The position numbers and the translations under genes were made by a program. A DNA stretch of 16,783 bases from CAVSUR01 sp052143655 (lineage in GTDB: Bacteria; Actinomycetota; Actinomycetes; Streptosporangiales; Streptosporangiaceae), in the NCBI GenBank assembly GCA_052143655.1, contig JBKQSL010000228.1, positions 1 to 16,783 of the forward strand. Direction: 5' to 3'. The notes under the pieces were generated by a model. The model had not been told where the DNA came from and ran no database searches. It was given only the letters and a program-made list of their open reading frames with translations. Below, piece after piece: positions 6,809 through 13,277 of this stretch. How positions within the stretch are numbered: the stretch's first letter is position 1; every line of letters begins with the position of its first letter.

Positions 6809-9310
6809 GGGCGGCGGGGACGCGGGGAGGCATCTGTGCTGCCGACATCACCCGATGAGGACCGGCCGCAGGCGGGGGACAAGACTCCTCCGGCTGGCGG
6901 TCCGGTCCTGCTCGTGCGCGCCGAGGGCAGCCAGCGGATGCTGCACGGCGGCGCGAGCTACCGGATCGGCCGTGACCCGCAGTCCGACATCGTGCTCACC
7001 GACCCCCGGGTGTCCTGGCGGCATGCCAGCCTGCGGCTGGACGGCGGGACCTGGCTGCTGGAAGACGCCGGCAGTACCAACGGCACGTTCAGCGGGCCCG
7101 ACCGGGTGGCGCAGCTGACGATCACCGGGGACTGCGAGGTGCGGCTGGGGCACGCGCTGACCGGCCCGGCCCTGTCCTGCTCGGTGACCGAGGCCCCGCC
7201 GAAGCCGCAGGACACGGCGCTCGCCTCGGTGGTCAACGCGAGCATGTTCGGCACCACGGCCGCGCATGTCGCGGCCGGCCGGCCGGGGCCGCCCACCGAG
7301 GTGCCGCCGGCCGCCCCGGCCGGGGAGTCCGGCATCGGATCGCCGGGCAGCCACCGGGCGCCGACCTCGGTGCTGCAGCTGGCTATGCCCGTGCTGCGGA
7401 TCGGCCGGGCCTCCGACAACGACGTGGTGGTCGCCGACCTGAGCGTGTCCAGGCATCACGCCGAGCTGCGCCGGACCCCCGGCGGCTACCAGATCGCGGA
7501 CCTGGACAGCTACAACGGCACGTTCGTCAACGGCGGCCGGGTTTCCAGCTCGCCGGTCACCGAGGCCGACGTGATCGGGGTCGGCCTGGCCACGTTCCGC
7601 CTGGTGGGCGACCAGCTGCAGCAGTTCATCGACACCGGGGACATCTCGCTGGACGCCCGCGGGCTGTCGGTGACGCTGCCCGGCGGCAAGGTGATCCTCG
7701 ACGACGTCAGCTTCCCGCTCGGCGAGCGGTGCCTGCTGGGCGTGATCGGGCCGAGCGGCGCGGGCAAGTCCACCCTGCTCGGCGCGCTGACCGGGCTGCG
7801 GCCGGCCACCGCGGGCACGGTGCTCTACGACGGCCGCGACCTGTACCAGCATTACCCGGAGCTGCGGTACCGGATCGGGCTGGTGCCGCAGGAGAACATC
7901 CTGCACACCCAGCTGACCCCGCGCCGCGCCCTGCGGTATGCCGCCGAGCTGCGCTTCCCGGAGGACACCAGCGCGGCGGAGCGGGAGCGCCGGATCGAGG
8001 AGGTACTGGCCGAGCTGGCGCTGACCCCGCACGCCGACACCCGCACCGACAAGCTGTCCGGCGGCCAGTGCAAGCGCGTGAACGTGGCGCTGGAGCTGCT
8101 GACCAAGCCGTCGCTGCTGTTCCTGGACGAGCCCACCTCCGGGCTGGACCCGGGGCTGGACGCGTCGGTGATGGAGATGCTGGCCGGGCTGGCGCACGAC
8201 GGGCGCACCGTCATCGTGGTGACGCACAGCGTGGCCAACCTGAACGACTGCGACCGGCTGCTGGTCCTGGTCCCAGGCGGCAGGGTCGCGTTCTTCGGGC
8301 CGCCGGCCGACGGCCTGACGCATTTCGGCAAGCGCAGCTGGGCCCAGGTGTTCCAGGCCTTCGAGGCCGAGCCGGACCGGGACTGGGCCGGGGAGTTCCG
8401 GGATTCGCCGCTGTGCGCCCGCTACGTCACGGCCCCGTTCCAGGCGATCCCGGCCGATGAGGCGGCAGGCCGGGCCGTCCCGCCGCCGCCCCGCCCGCAG
8501 GACCGGTTCTCCCAGCTGTCCACGCTGGCCCGGCGGTACCTGGCGGTCATCTCCGCGGACCGCAACTACCTGGCGGTGCTCGGGCTGCTGCCGGTGATCC
8601 TGGGGGTGCTGAGCCGGGCCGTGCCGGACGCGCCGGGACTGGCGGGCCGCAACAACGGCAACGCCCAGCAGGTGCTGCTGGTGCTGGTGATGGCCGCCTG
8701 CCTGACCGGGACCGCGAACTCGGTCCGGGAGATCGTGAAGGAACGGGCGATCTACACCCGGGAGCGGGCGGCCGGCCTGTCGGCGGGCGCGTACCTGTGG
8801 TCCAAGCTCACCGTGCTAGGTGTGATCAGCGCCGTGCAGGCGGTGATCATCGTGCTGATCGGCGTGGTCGGGCGGCCGCTGCCGCCGAGCGGCGCGCTGC
8901 TGACCGCCGCGCCGCTGGCCGAGCTGCTGCTGGCGATGGCGGTGCTCGCGATCGTCTCGATGACGATCGGGCTGGGCATCTCGGCACTGGTCAACTCCTC
9001 GGACAAGACCATGCCGCTGCTGGTAGTGGCGGTGATGCTGCAGGTCGTGCTGTCCGGCGGGGTGTTCCCGCTGAACGGCAAGACCGGGCTGCAGCAGCTG
9101 GCCTGGCTCTCCCCGTCCCGCTGGGGGTTCGGCGCGGCCGCCTCGACCGTGAACCTGAACGTGGTCGGGCCGCCGAACCCGGCGGTGGCACCGGACCCGC
9201 TGTGGCGGCACACCGCGCACACCTGGCTGCTGGACATGGGCATGCAGATCCTGCTCGGCGTGATCGTCGCCGCCCTGACCTGGTGGCGCCTGAACCGCCT
9301 GCGCCCCGGC
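4260..9310 (+). repeat. Tandem gene duplication of the FHA-ABC exporter
   Basis: The copies at about 4260-6800 and 6960-9310 are similar over nearly their whole length, in DNA as well as protein. By eye, identical blocks include 4268-4294 with 6968-6994 (27 bp), 5015-5049 with 7754-7788 (35 bp), and 5348-5394 with 8087-8133 (47 bp, spanning the Walker B region). The extreme N-termini, the inter-FHA linkers and the last extracytoplasmic loop do not match. Confidence 0.85.
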
Positions 9311-9319
9311 CGCCGCTAG
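6836..9319 (+). CDS. FHA-FHA-ABC ATPase-ABCG-type permease, Rv1747-like exporter 2
   Basis: This 827-residue paralogue of the preceding gene has the same domain order. FHA1 is at about 33-110 (RIGR 43-46, S60-x-x-H63, STNGT 80-84) and FHA2 at about 178-258 (RIGR 188-191, SRHH 205-208, YNGT 226-229). The ATPase has Walker A GPSGAGKS (305-312), LSGGQ (407-411), DE (431-432) and switch His464. About six membrane helices follow (about 565-820). The residue after LSGGQ is Cys412, where exporter 1 has Gln. The inter-FHA linker is longer and holds several Thr (127, 140, 141, 154, 177), possible kinase sites as in Rv1747. The last outer loop is short, unlike exporter 1. The GTG start has GGGAGG 5 bases upstream. 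The two copies could work as a heterodimer or as separate homodimers; the sequence cannot decide. Confidence 0.93.
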   Translation: MLPTSPDEDRPQAGDKTPPAGGPVLLVRAEGSQRMLHGGASYRIGRDPQSDIVLTDPRVSWRHASLRLDGGTWLLEDAGSTNGTFSGPDRVAQLTITGDCEVRLGHALTGPALSCSVTEAPPKPQDTALASVVNASMFGTTAAHVAAGRPGPPTEVPPAAPAGESGIGSPGSHRAPTSVLQLAMPVLRIGRASDNDVVVADLSVSRHHAELRRTPGGYQIADLDSYNGTFVNGGRVSSSPVTEADVIGVGLATFRLVGDQLQQFIDTGDISLDARGLSVTLPGGKVILDDVSFPLGERCLLGVIGPSGAGKSTLLGALTGLRPATAGTVLYDGRDLYQHYPELRYRIGLVPQENILHTQLTPRRALRYAAELRFPEDTSAAERERRIEEVLAELALTPHADTRTDKLSGGQCKRVNVALELLTKPSLLFLDEPTSGLDPGLDASVMEMLAGLAHDGRTVIVVTHSVANLNDCDRLLVLVPGGRVAFFGPPADGLTHFGKRSWAQVFQAFEAEPDRDWAGEFRDSPLCARYVTAPFQAIPADEAAGRAVPPPPRPQDRFSQLSTLARRYLAVISADRNYLAVLGLLPVILGVLSRAVPDAPGLAGRNNGNAQQVLLVLVMAACLTGTANSVREIVKERAIYTRERAAGLSAGAYLWSKLTVLGVISAVQAVIIVLIGVVGRPLPPSGALLTAAPLAELLLAMAVLAIVSMTIGLGISALVNSSDKTMPLLVVAVMLQVVLSGGVFPLNGKTGLQQLAWLSPSRWGFGAAASTVNLNVVGPPNPAVAPDPLWRHTAHTWLLDMGMQILLGVIVAALTWWRLNRLRPGRR

Positions 9320-9326
9320 CACAGCC

Positions 9327-10109
9327 TCACATCCGGTGGGCGTCGATGATGCGGCGCAGGAAGCGGCGGGTGCGCTCGTCCCTGGGGTCGGTGAACAGCA
9401 CGTCCGGCGGGGAGTCCTCGATGATCCGGCCCTCCTCCAGGAAGCAGACCCGGTTCGCGATGTCGCGGGCGAAGCCCATCTCGTGGGTGGCTATCAGCAT
9501 CGTCATCCCGCCGGCCGCCAGCTCGCCGATGACCTCCAGCACCTCGGCGACCAGTTCCGGGTCCAGCGCGCTGGTGACCTCGTCCAGCAGCATGATCTGC
9601 GGCCGCATGGCCAGCGCGCGCACGATCGCGACCCGCTGCTGCTGCCCGCCGGACAGCCGGTCCGGGTACTCAGCTTGCTTGCCGGCCAGCCCGAAACGGC
9701 GGAGCAGCGCCTGTGCATCCGCCTCTGCCCGCGCCTTCGGGGCGCCCAGCACCTTCATCGGGGCCAGCGTCACGTTGCGCAGCACGTTCATGTGCGGGAA
9801 CAGGTTGTAGGACTGGAACACGATGCCGATGTGCCGGCGCACCAGGTTCGCGTCCACGTGCGCCCCGGTGATCTCCTGGCCGAGCAGGCTGATCCGGCCC
9901 GAGTCGATCGGCTCCAGCAGGTTGATGCAGCGCAGCAGCGTCGACTTGCCCGAGCCGGAGGCACCGATCAGGCAGATGACCTCGTGCGGTGCCACGGCGA
10001 GGCCGATGCCCTTGAGCACCTCGTTGGCGCCGAAGGACTTGTGCAGGTCCTCGATCCTGATCGCCTCGGCCGACGCCTGGGGCTGGCCCGGCCCGGTGGC
10101 CTGCGTCAT
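9327..10109 (-). CDS. Polar amino-acid ABC transporter ATP-binding protein
   Basis: This 260-residue ATPase belongs to the GlnQ/HisP family and would power amino-acid import. It has Walker A GASGSGKST (49-57), Q-loop Q99, signature LSGGQQQR (152-159), Walker B IMLLDE (172-177), a D-loop SALD and switch His209. The C-terminus has the family pattern F-L-E-E-G-R-I-I-E and ends RIIDAHRM. The ATG at 10109 overlaps the permease stop as ATGA, so the two genes are translationally coupled. GGAGGG lies 5 bases upstream. An open frame continues upstream of this ATG, but it only shadows the permease. The stop lies 7 bp from the stop of FHA-ABC exporter 2 on the other strand, with no hairpin between them. 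Confidence 0.96.
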   Translation of the reverse strand: MTQATGPGQPQASAEAIRIEDLHKSFGANEVLKGIGLAVAPHEVICLIGASGSGKSTLLRCINLLEPIDSGRISLLGQEITGAHVDANLVRRHIGIVFQSYNLFPHMNVLRNVTLAPMKVLGAPKARAEADAQALLRRFGLAGKQAEYPDRLSGGQQQRVAIVRALAMRPQIMLLDEVTSALDPELVAEVLEVIGELAAGGMTMLIATHEMGFARDIANRVCFLEEGRIIEDSPPDVLFTDPRDERTRRFLRRIIDAHRM

Positions 10110-11053
10110 CGCATCCCTCCGGCGAGGCGGCGGCGCCGGTCTCGCTCGATCAGCCGGTCGGTGAAGCGCGCCAGCGGAATGGTGAGGATCAGGAACAAGA
10201 TCGCCGCGACGGTGAAGCTGGAGAAGTTGAACACCTGCTCGCTGTAGATGTCCGCGGCCTTGTTCGCCTCGATGGTGCCGAGTATGCCGACCAGCGCGGT
10301 GTCCTTCTGCAGGCTGATGAAGTCGTTCAGCAGCGGCGGGATGATGTTCCGCACGGCCTGCGGCAGGATCACGTAGCGCAGCGCGGTCCGGCCGGGCAGG
10401 CCGAGAGAGCGCGCCGCGGCGGCCTGGCTCTGGTGCACGGAGTTCAGCCCGGCCCGGTAGACCTCCGAGACGTACGCCGAGTAGGACAGGACCAGGGCGG
10501 CGACACCGTAGACGGCGTCGGGCTGGTTGGAGATGACCGGCAGGCTGAGGGCCGGGATGCCGAGGCCGATGGCGAAGATGACCAGGATCAGCGGGACGCC
10601 GCGGAAGAAGTCGACGTATACCGTGCCGAGCAGCCGGATCGGGAACAGCGCCGGGTGGGCGGACTGCCGGATCAGCGCCAGCACGAGGGCGAGGATGAGG
10701 ATCAGCACCTCGGCGACCAGGAACATCCGGATGTTGAGCCAGATGGCCGCGCCGACCGAGTAGTAGCCCTGCTTCGGGTTGCCGATGAAGGACTGCCACA
10801 TGTCCCGGGGGCTGAAGAACGCGTGCTCGACGGCCTTCGCCCCTGGCGCCAGCAGGAAGACGGCGACCAGGATGCCCAGCACGACCAGCGTGCTGACGGT
10901 CGAGATGACCGTGGCCCGGCGGCCGCCGCCGGACAGCAGCCGCGGCCCGCGGCCGGCCGCGGCAAACGATCCGGGCATCTGGAAGCCCGCGCCGAGGGCG
11001 TCGCCCAGCGGCGGCGGCGGCTCCGGGCCGGCCGGGCCCTGGCTGCCGGTCAT
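10106..11053 (-). CDS. Polar amino-acid ABC transporter permease
   Basis: This 315-residue inner-membrane permease is of the HisMQ/GlnP type. It has a Pro/Gly-rich cytoplasmic head (about 1-46) that is longer than usual, a first helix (about 47-70), then a membrane core with helices near 101-129, 141-169, 180-203 and 278-296. The EAA coupling motif is clear at 211-235 (AARSLGLPGRTALRYVILPQ). It is the only permease in the operon, so it probably forms a homodimer with the ATPase. The ATG at 11053 has no obvious Shine-Dalgarno sequence; it lies 28 bp after the binding-protein stop and behind a hairpin. A start at Met26 is possible but has no RBS either. Confidence 0.94.
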   Translation of the reverse strand: MTGSQGPAGPEPPPPLGDALGAGFQMPGSFAAAGRGPRLLSGGGRRATVISTVSTLVVLGILVAVFLLAPGAKAVEHAFFSPRDMWQSFIGNPKQGYYSVGAAIWLNIRMFLVAEVLILILALVLALIRQSAHPALFPIRLLGTVYVDFFRGVPLILVIFAIGLGIPALSLPVISNQPDAVYGVAALVLSYSAYVSEVYRAGLNSVHQSQAAAARSLGLPGRTALRYVILPQAVRNIIPPLLNDFISLQKDTALVGILGTIEANKAADIYSEQVFNFSSFTVAAILFLILTIPLARFTDRLIERDRRRRLAGGMR

Positions 11054-11062
11054 CAGCGCACG

Positions 11063-11080
11063 GGCGGGGAACTGCCCGCC
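11063..11080. promoter_or_regulatory. Intercistronic hairpin between binding protein and permease
   Basis: GGCGGG (11063-11068) pairs perfectly with CCCGCC (11075-11080) around a 6-base loop. It begins just after the binding-protein stop on the minus strand. Hairpins at this place commonly protect the binding-protein message or partly stop transcription, giving excess binding protein over membrane parts. No T-tract follows, so full termination is unlikely. Confidence 0.45.
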
Positions 11081-11081
11081 G

Positions 11082-11951
11082 TCACGGCGCGATCGTCGGG
11101 AAGCTGGTGTAGATGCTCAGGTACTTCTTGGTCAGCGCCGCGAGCGTCCCGTTCGTGCGCAGCGCGACGATGGCCTTGTTCACGCAGGCCACCAGCGGGT
11201 TGCCCTTGCGGAATACCAGCCCGTAGTGCTCGCCGGTACTCGGGAACTGGCCGACCAGCGCCGAGTGCTTGATCTGCGCGGTGGTCATGTACTGCGCGGT
11301 CGGCGTGTCGGTTACCAGCGCCTGGATCCGGTGCGCGGACAGCGCGGCAGCCGCCTCGGCCAGCGTGTCGAACACCTTGGGGGTGCTCGCCGGCTGGATC
11401 TTGGTCGTGATGAACGTCAGGCCGGTGGTGCCGATCTGGTCGCCGTAGAGGTAGCTCTTCAGCTCGGTGGCCGAGTGCTTGGTGACGATCGGGGTGCCCT
11501 TCATCGCCACGATGGCCTGCTGTACGTCGTAGTAGCTGACCGAGAACGTGACCGCGGTCGCGCGCTGCGGGGTGAACGAGACCTCGTTGATGTCGAAGTC
11601 GAAGTTCTTCGGGCCCGGCGCGTAAGCGCTCGTGAACGGCTCCTTGACCCACACGACCTGAGACTTCTTGAAGCCCAGCTGCGCGGCGATCGCGTAGCCG
11701 ACGGCGCTTTCGTAACCCTTGCCGTTCGACGGCGTGTTCTGCTCGAACCATGGCGGGTAGACCGGGTTGTCGGTGGCCACGGTCAGCACGCCGGACTTGT
11801 ACAGCTCATGCTGGATCGCCGCGTGCGTGCAGCTCGTCGCCGATCCGGTGCTGCTGGCACTCGCGCCAGCGCTGCTGGAGCCGGAGCTGCCGCAGGCAGC
11901 CAGGCCGAGCGCGGCTGCGGCCGCTGCGGCCGCCAGCACGGAACGTCGCAT
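11082..11951 (-). CDS. Polar amino-acid ABC transporter substrate-binding lipoprotein
   Basis: This 289-residue periplasmic-binding-protein-like lipoprotein belongs to the SBP_bac_3 family. The signal peptide starts MRRSVL and runs through a poly-Ala core to the lipobox LAAC, with lipidated Cys near residue 20, followed by a Gly/Ser-rich tether. Family features include L-T-V-A-T-D-N-P-V-Y-P-P-W at the start of lobe 1 and the segment FTPQRATAVTFSVSYYDVQQ, equivalent to the usual TPER...FSxPYY. The exact amino acid bound cannot be read. I chose the ATG at 11951 over an in-frame start 39 bases upstream because the signal peptide begins there and GGGAGG precedes it by 5 bases. First gene of the SBP-permease-ATPase operon. 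A direct repeat GTCACC (12058-12063 and 12070-12075) lies upstream and could be an operator. Confidence 0.93.
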   Translation of the reverse strand: MRRSVLAAAAAAAALGLAACGSSGSSSAGASASSTGSATSCTHAAIQHELYKSGVLTVATDNPVYPPWFEQNTPSNGKGYESAVGYAIAAQLGFKKSQVVWVKEPFTSAYAPGPKNFDFDINEVSFTPQRATAVTFSVSYYDVQQAIVAMKGTPIVTKHSATELKSYLYGDQIGTTGLTFITTKIQPASTPKVFDTLAEAAAALSAHRIQALVTDTPTAQYMTTAQIKHSALVGQFPSTGEHYGLVFRKGNPLVACVNKAIVALRTNGTLAALTKKYLSIYTSFPTIAP

Positions 11952-12085
11952 CGGAGCCTCCCACCCTCGGGGCACTGCGCCCCAGGCCACGCCGTCGTTG
12001 GCGGTGCCGGGGTCAGCCTACCGATGCGGAAGAAATCCCCGAAGCCGGGCACGTATTGTCACCGGCTCCGTCACCTTCCGCAGCA

Positions 12086-12904
12086 TCATGTGCCCGGTGC
12101 GTGACCTTCGATGTAGATCGGCGTCCCGTGCCGGGGACTGACGTGGATCAGCTTGTGGAAGAACTGGGCGATGTCCATCGGGATCCGGACGCAGCCGTGC
12201 GAGACCGGGGCCAGCGGCACCGGGATGTCGCCGTGGATGGCGTAGGCCCTCCCGATGAAGAACACCGGGTTGTACATGTAGCCGAGCGGCACGGTGACCC
12301 AGCCGGGGAGGAACAGGTGCGCGCGGTAGCTCCCGTCCGGGGTGATCGCCGGGCCGCACGTCCCGCCGCCGCCCGGGCACGGGTAGTAGTAGCCGCCGCC
12401 GGTGGAGACATGGCTGATCAGCTCGACCTTGTTGTGGTGGTAGAGCACCAGGACCTGGATGCTCTGGTGGATCTCGATCCGCAGGTTGCGGCCGCCGTGC
12501 GGCCGCAACACCCGGGGCAGCCGCGGGTGCATCAGGTCACGCTGCATCACGTGCCCGACCACGTCGGCGTTCCGGCTGGTCGCGATGCCCTGCACTTCCT
12601 TGAAGGCCCAGACCGCCTCCAGGGTGCTGTTGCCGAAGTACCCGTCGACGCTGCCGGGGTAGTACTTCAGCTGGGCCAGCCGCCGCTGCAGCCGGCGCAC
12701 GGCGGCGCCGCGCATGCCCGGGTACAGCGCCTGCCGCGCCGGGACATAGGCCGCGCTCTGTGCGGCGCTCGCTGCCGCGCTGCCCGCCGTGGCGCTGCCC
12801 GCGGTGGGCGCCGCCGCGGCGGTCCCGGCCAGGCCCAGTACGCACGCCCCGGCCGCGGCCACCGCGCCCAGGCTGGTGAGCCACCGCCGCCCTGACTGTC
12901 CCAT
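12086..12904 (-). CDS. Secreted L,D-transpeptidase (YkuD) with peptidoglycan-binding domain
   Basis: This 272-residue wall enzyme would make 3-3 peptidoglycan cross-links or attach proteins to the wall. A signal peptide (about 1-32, ending AAAA) is followed by an Ala/Ser-rich spacer. A PG_binding_1 domain lies at about 60-115 (GMRGAAVRRLQRRL ... GSVDGYFGNSTLEAVWAFK). The YkuD domain (about 139-268) has the catalytic signature HGD (224-226) and SHGCVR (235-240), with C238 as nucleophile. Two extra cysteines (C176, C183) flank a Gly-rich loop before TPDG and may form a disulfide. The ATG at 12904 has GAGGAG 6 bases upstream and a strong candidate ECF promoter. It lies 134 bp upstream of the amino-acid importer and is probably a separate unit. 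Confidence 0.95.
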   Translation of the reverse strand: MGQSGRRWLTSLGAVAAAGACVLGLAGTAAAAPTAGSATAGSAAASAAQSAAYVPARQALYPGMRGAAVRRLQRRLAQLKYYPGSVDGYFGNSTLEAVWAFKEVQGIATSRNADVVGHVMQRDLMHPRLPRVLRPHGGRNLRIEIHQSIQVLVLYHHNKVELISHVSTGGGYYYPCPGGGGTCGPAITPDGSYRAHLFLPGWVTVPLGYMYNPVFFIGRAYAIHGDIPVPLAPVSHGCVRIPMDIAQFFHKLIHVSPRHGTPIYIEGHAPGT

Positions 12905-12931
12905 GACCCGCTCCTCGCTCGGTCCCTGCTG

Positions 12932-12961
12932 ATTAGACGCACAAGATCAGGAACCGGTTGC
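12932..12961 (-). promoter_or_regulatory. ECF (SigE-like) promoter of the L,D-transpeptidase
   Basis: On the minus strand GCAACC (12961-12956) is followed, after exactly 16 bp, by CGTCTAAT (12939-12932). This matches the AAC ... CGTC/TC layout of ECF sigma promoters, particularly the SigE cell-envelope-stress type in streptomycetes. Transcription would start near 12926, giving a leader of about 22 bases with the GAGGAG RBS before the ATG at 12904. Sequence, spacing and leader length agree; no experiment supports it here. Confidence 0.6.
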
Positions 12962-13277
12962 ACGCAGTGTAAATCGGGTGCCGTGCACAGGCCAGGCCAT
13001 GACCCGGCCGGCCTGCCGGGGCCCGCGGCGCTTTCCGGCTCCGGCTGGAGCCCTGGCTCTCCGGCACCAGGTGCACTGTCCTGCGACGTCCGGGTGTGCG
13101 GGCGCACAGTGCCGGGTATTCACCTCTCGTTATCCGGCGCGACACCGGGTTTTCACTGGCCATGCAGAACGGGGGCTGTGGTGGTTCTGGTCGGCTATGC
13201 CCGGCAGGCGCCGGGCATCGCGAGAGCACGGCGCGTCTGGCCGCAGCAGGCTCAGCCGGGCAACCGGAGGCGATCTC
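12962..13277. other. Divergent intergenic region upstream of ppk2, with inverted repeats
   Basis: About 316 bp between the transpeptidase promoter and the PPK2 start hold no convincing gene. An open frame continues upstream from PPK2 but has no family similarity. Several small inverted repeats cluster here: GGCTCC-4-GGAGCC (13037-13052), GCACC-A-GGTGC (13064-13074), TGTGC-4-GCACA (13095-13108), and the arms GCACTGT (13073-13079) with ACAGTGC (13106-13112). These may be operators or leader structures, or chance in GC-rich DNA. A lower-GC patch at about 13118-13165 is the likeliest place for the ppk2 promoter, but I cannot assign hexamers. Confidence 0.5.

Noticed and set aside
9317..9329. Bidirectional terminator between exporter 2 and the amino-acid importer
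   Set aside because: Only 7 bp separate the stop codons, and no hairpin or T-tract is visible around them.
9327..10799. A 490-residue fusion upstream of the amino-acid ATPase
   Set aside because: The extra N-terminal part is a shifted-frame reading of the permease gene; the ATPase has its own ATG, RBS and ATGA overlap.
12978..13277. A 100-residue N-terminal extension of PPK2
   Set aside because: It has no family similarity, and GTG 13278 has an ideal GGAGG and matches the usual PPK2 start.
12905..13277. c-di-AMP (ydaO-type) riboswitch upstream of the wall enzyme
   Set aside because: Such riboswitches often precede actinobacterial wall hydrolases, but the conserved core elements are not found on the minus strand, and the likely ECF promoter leaves a leader of only about 22 bases.
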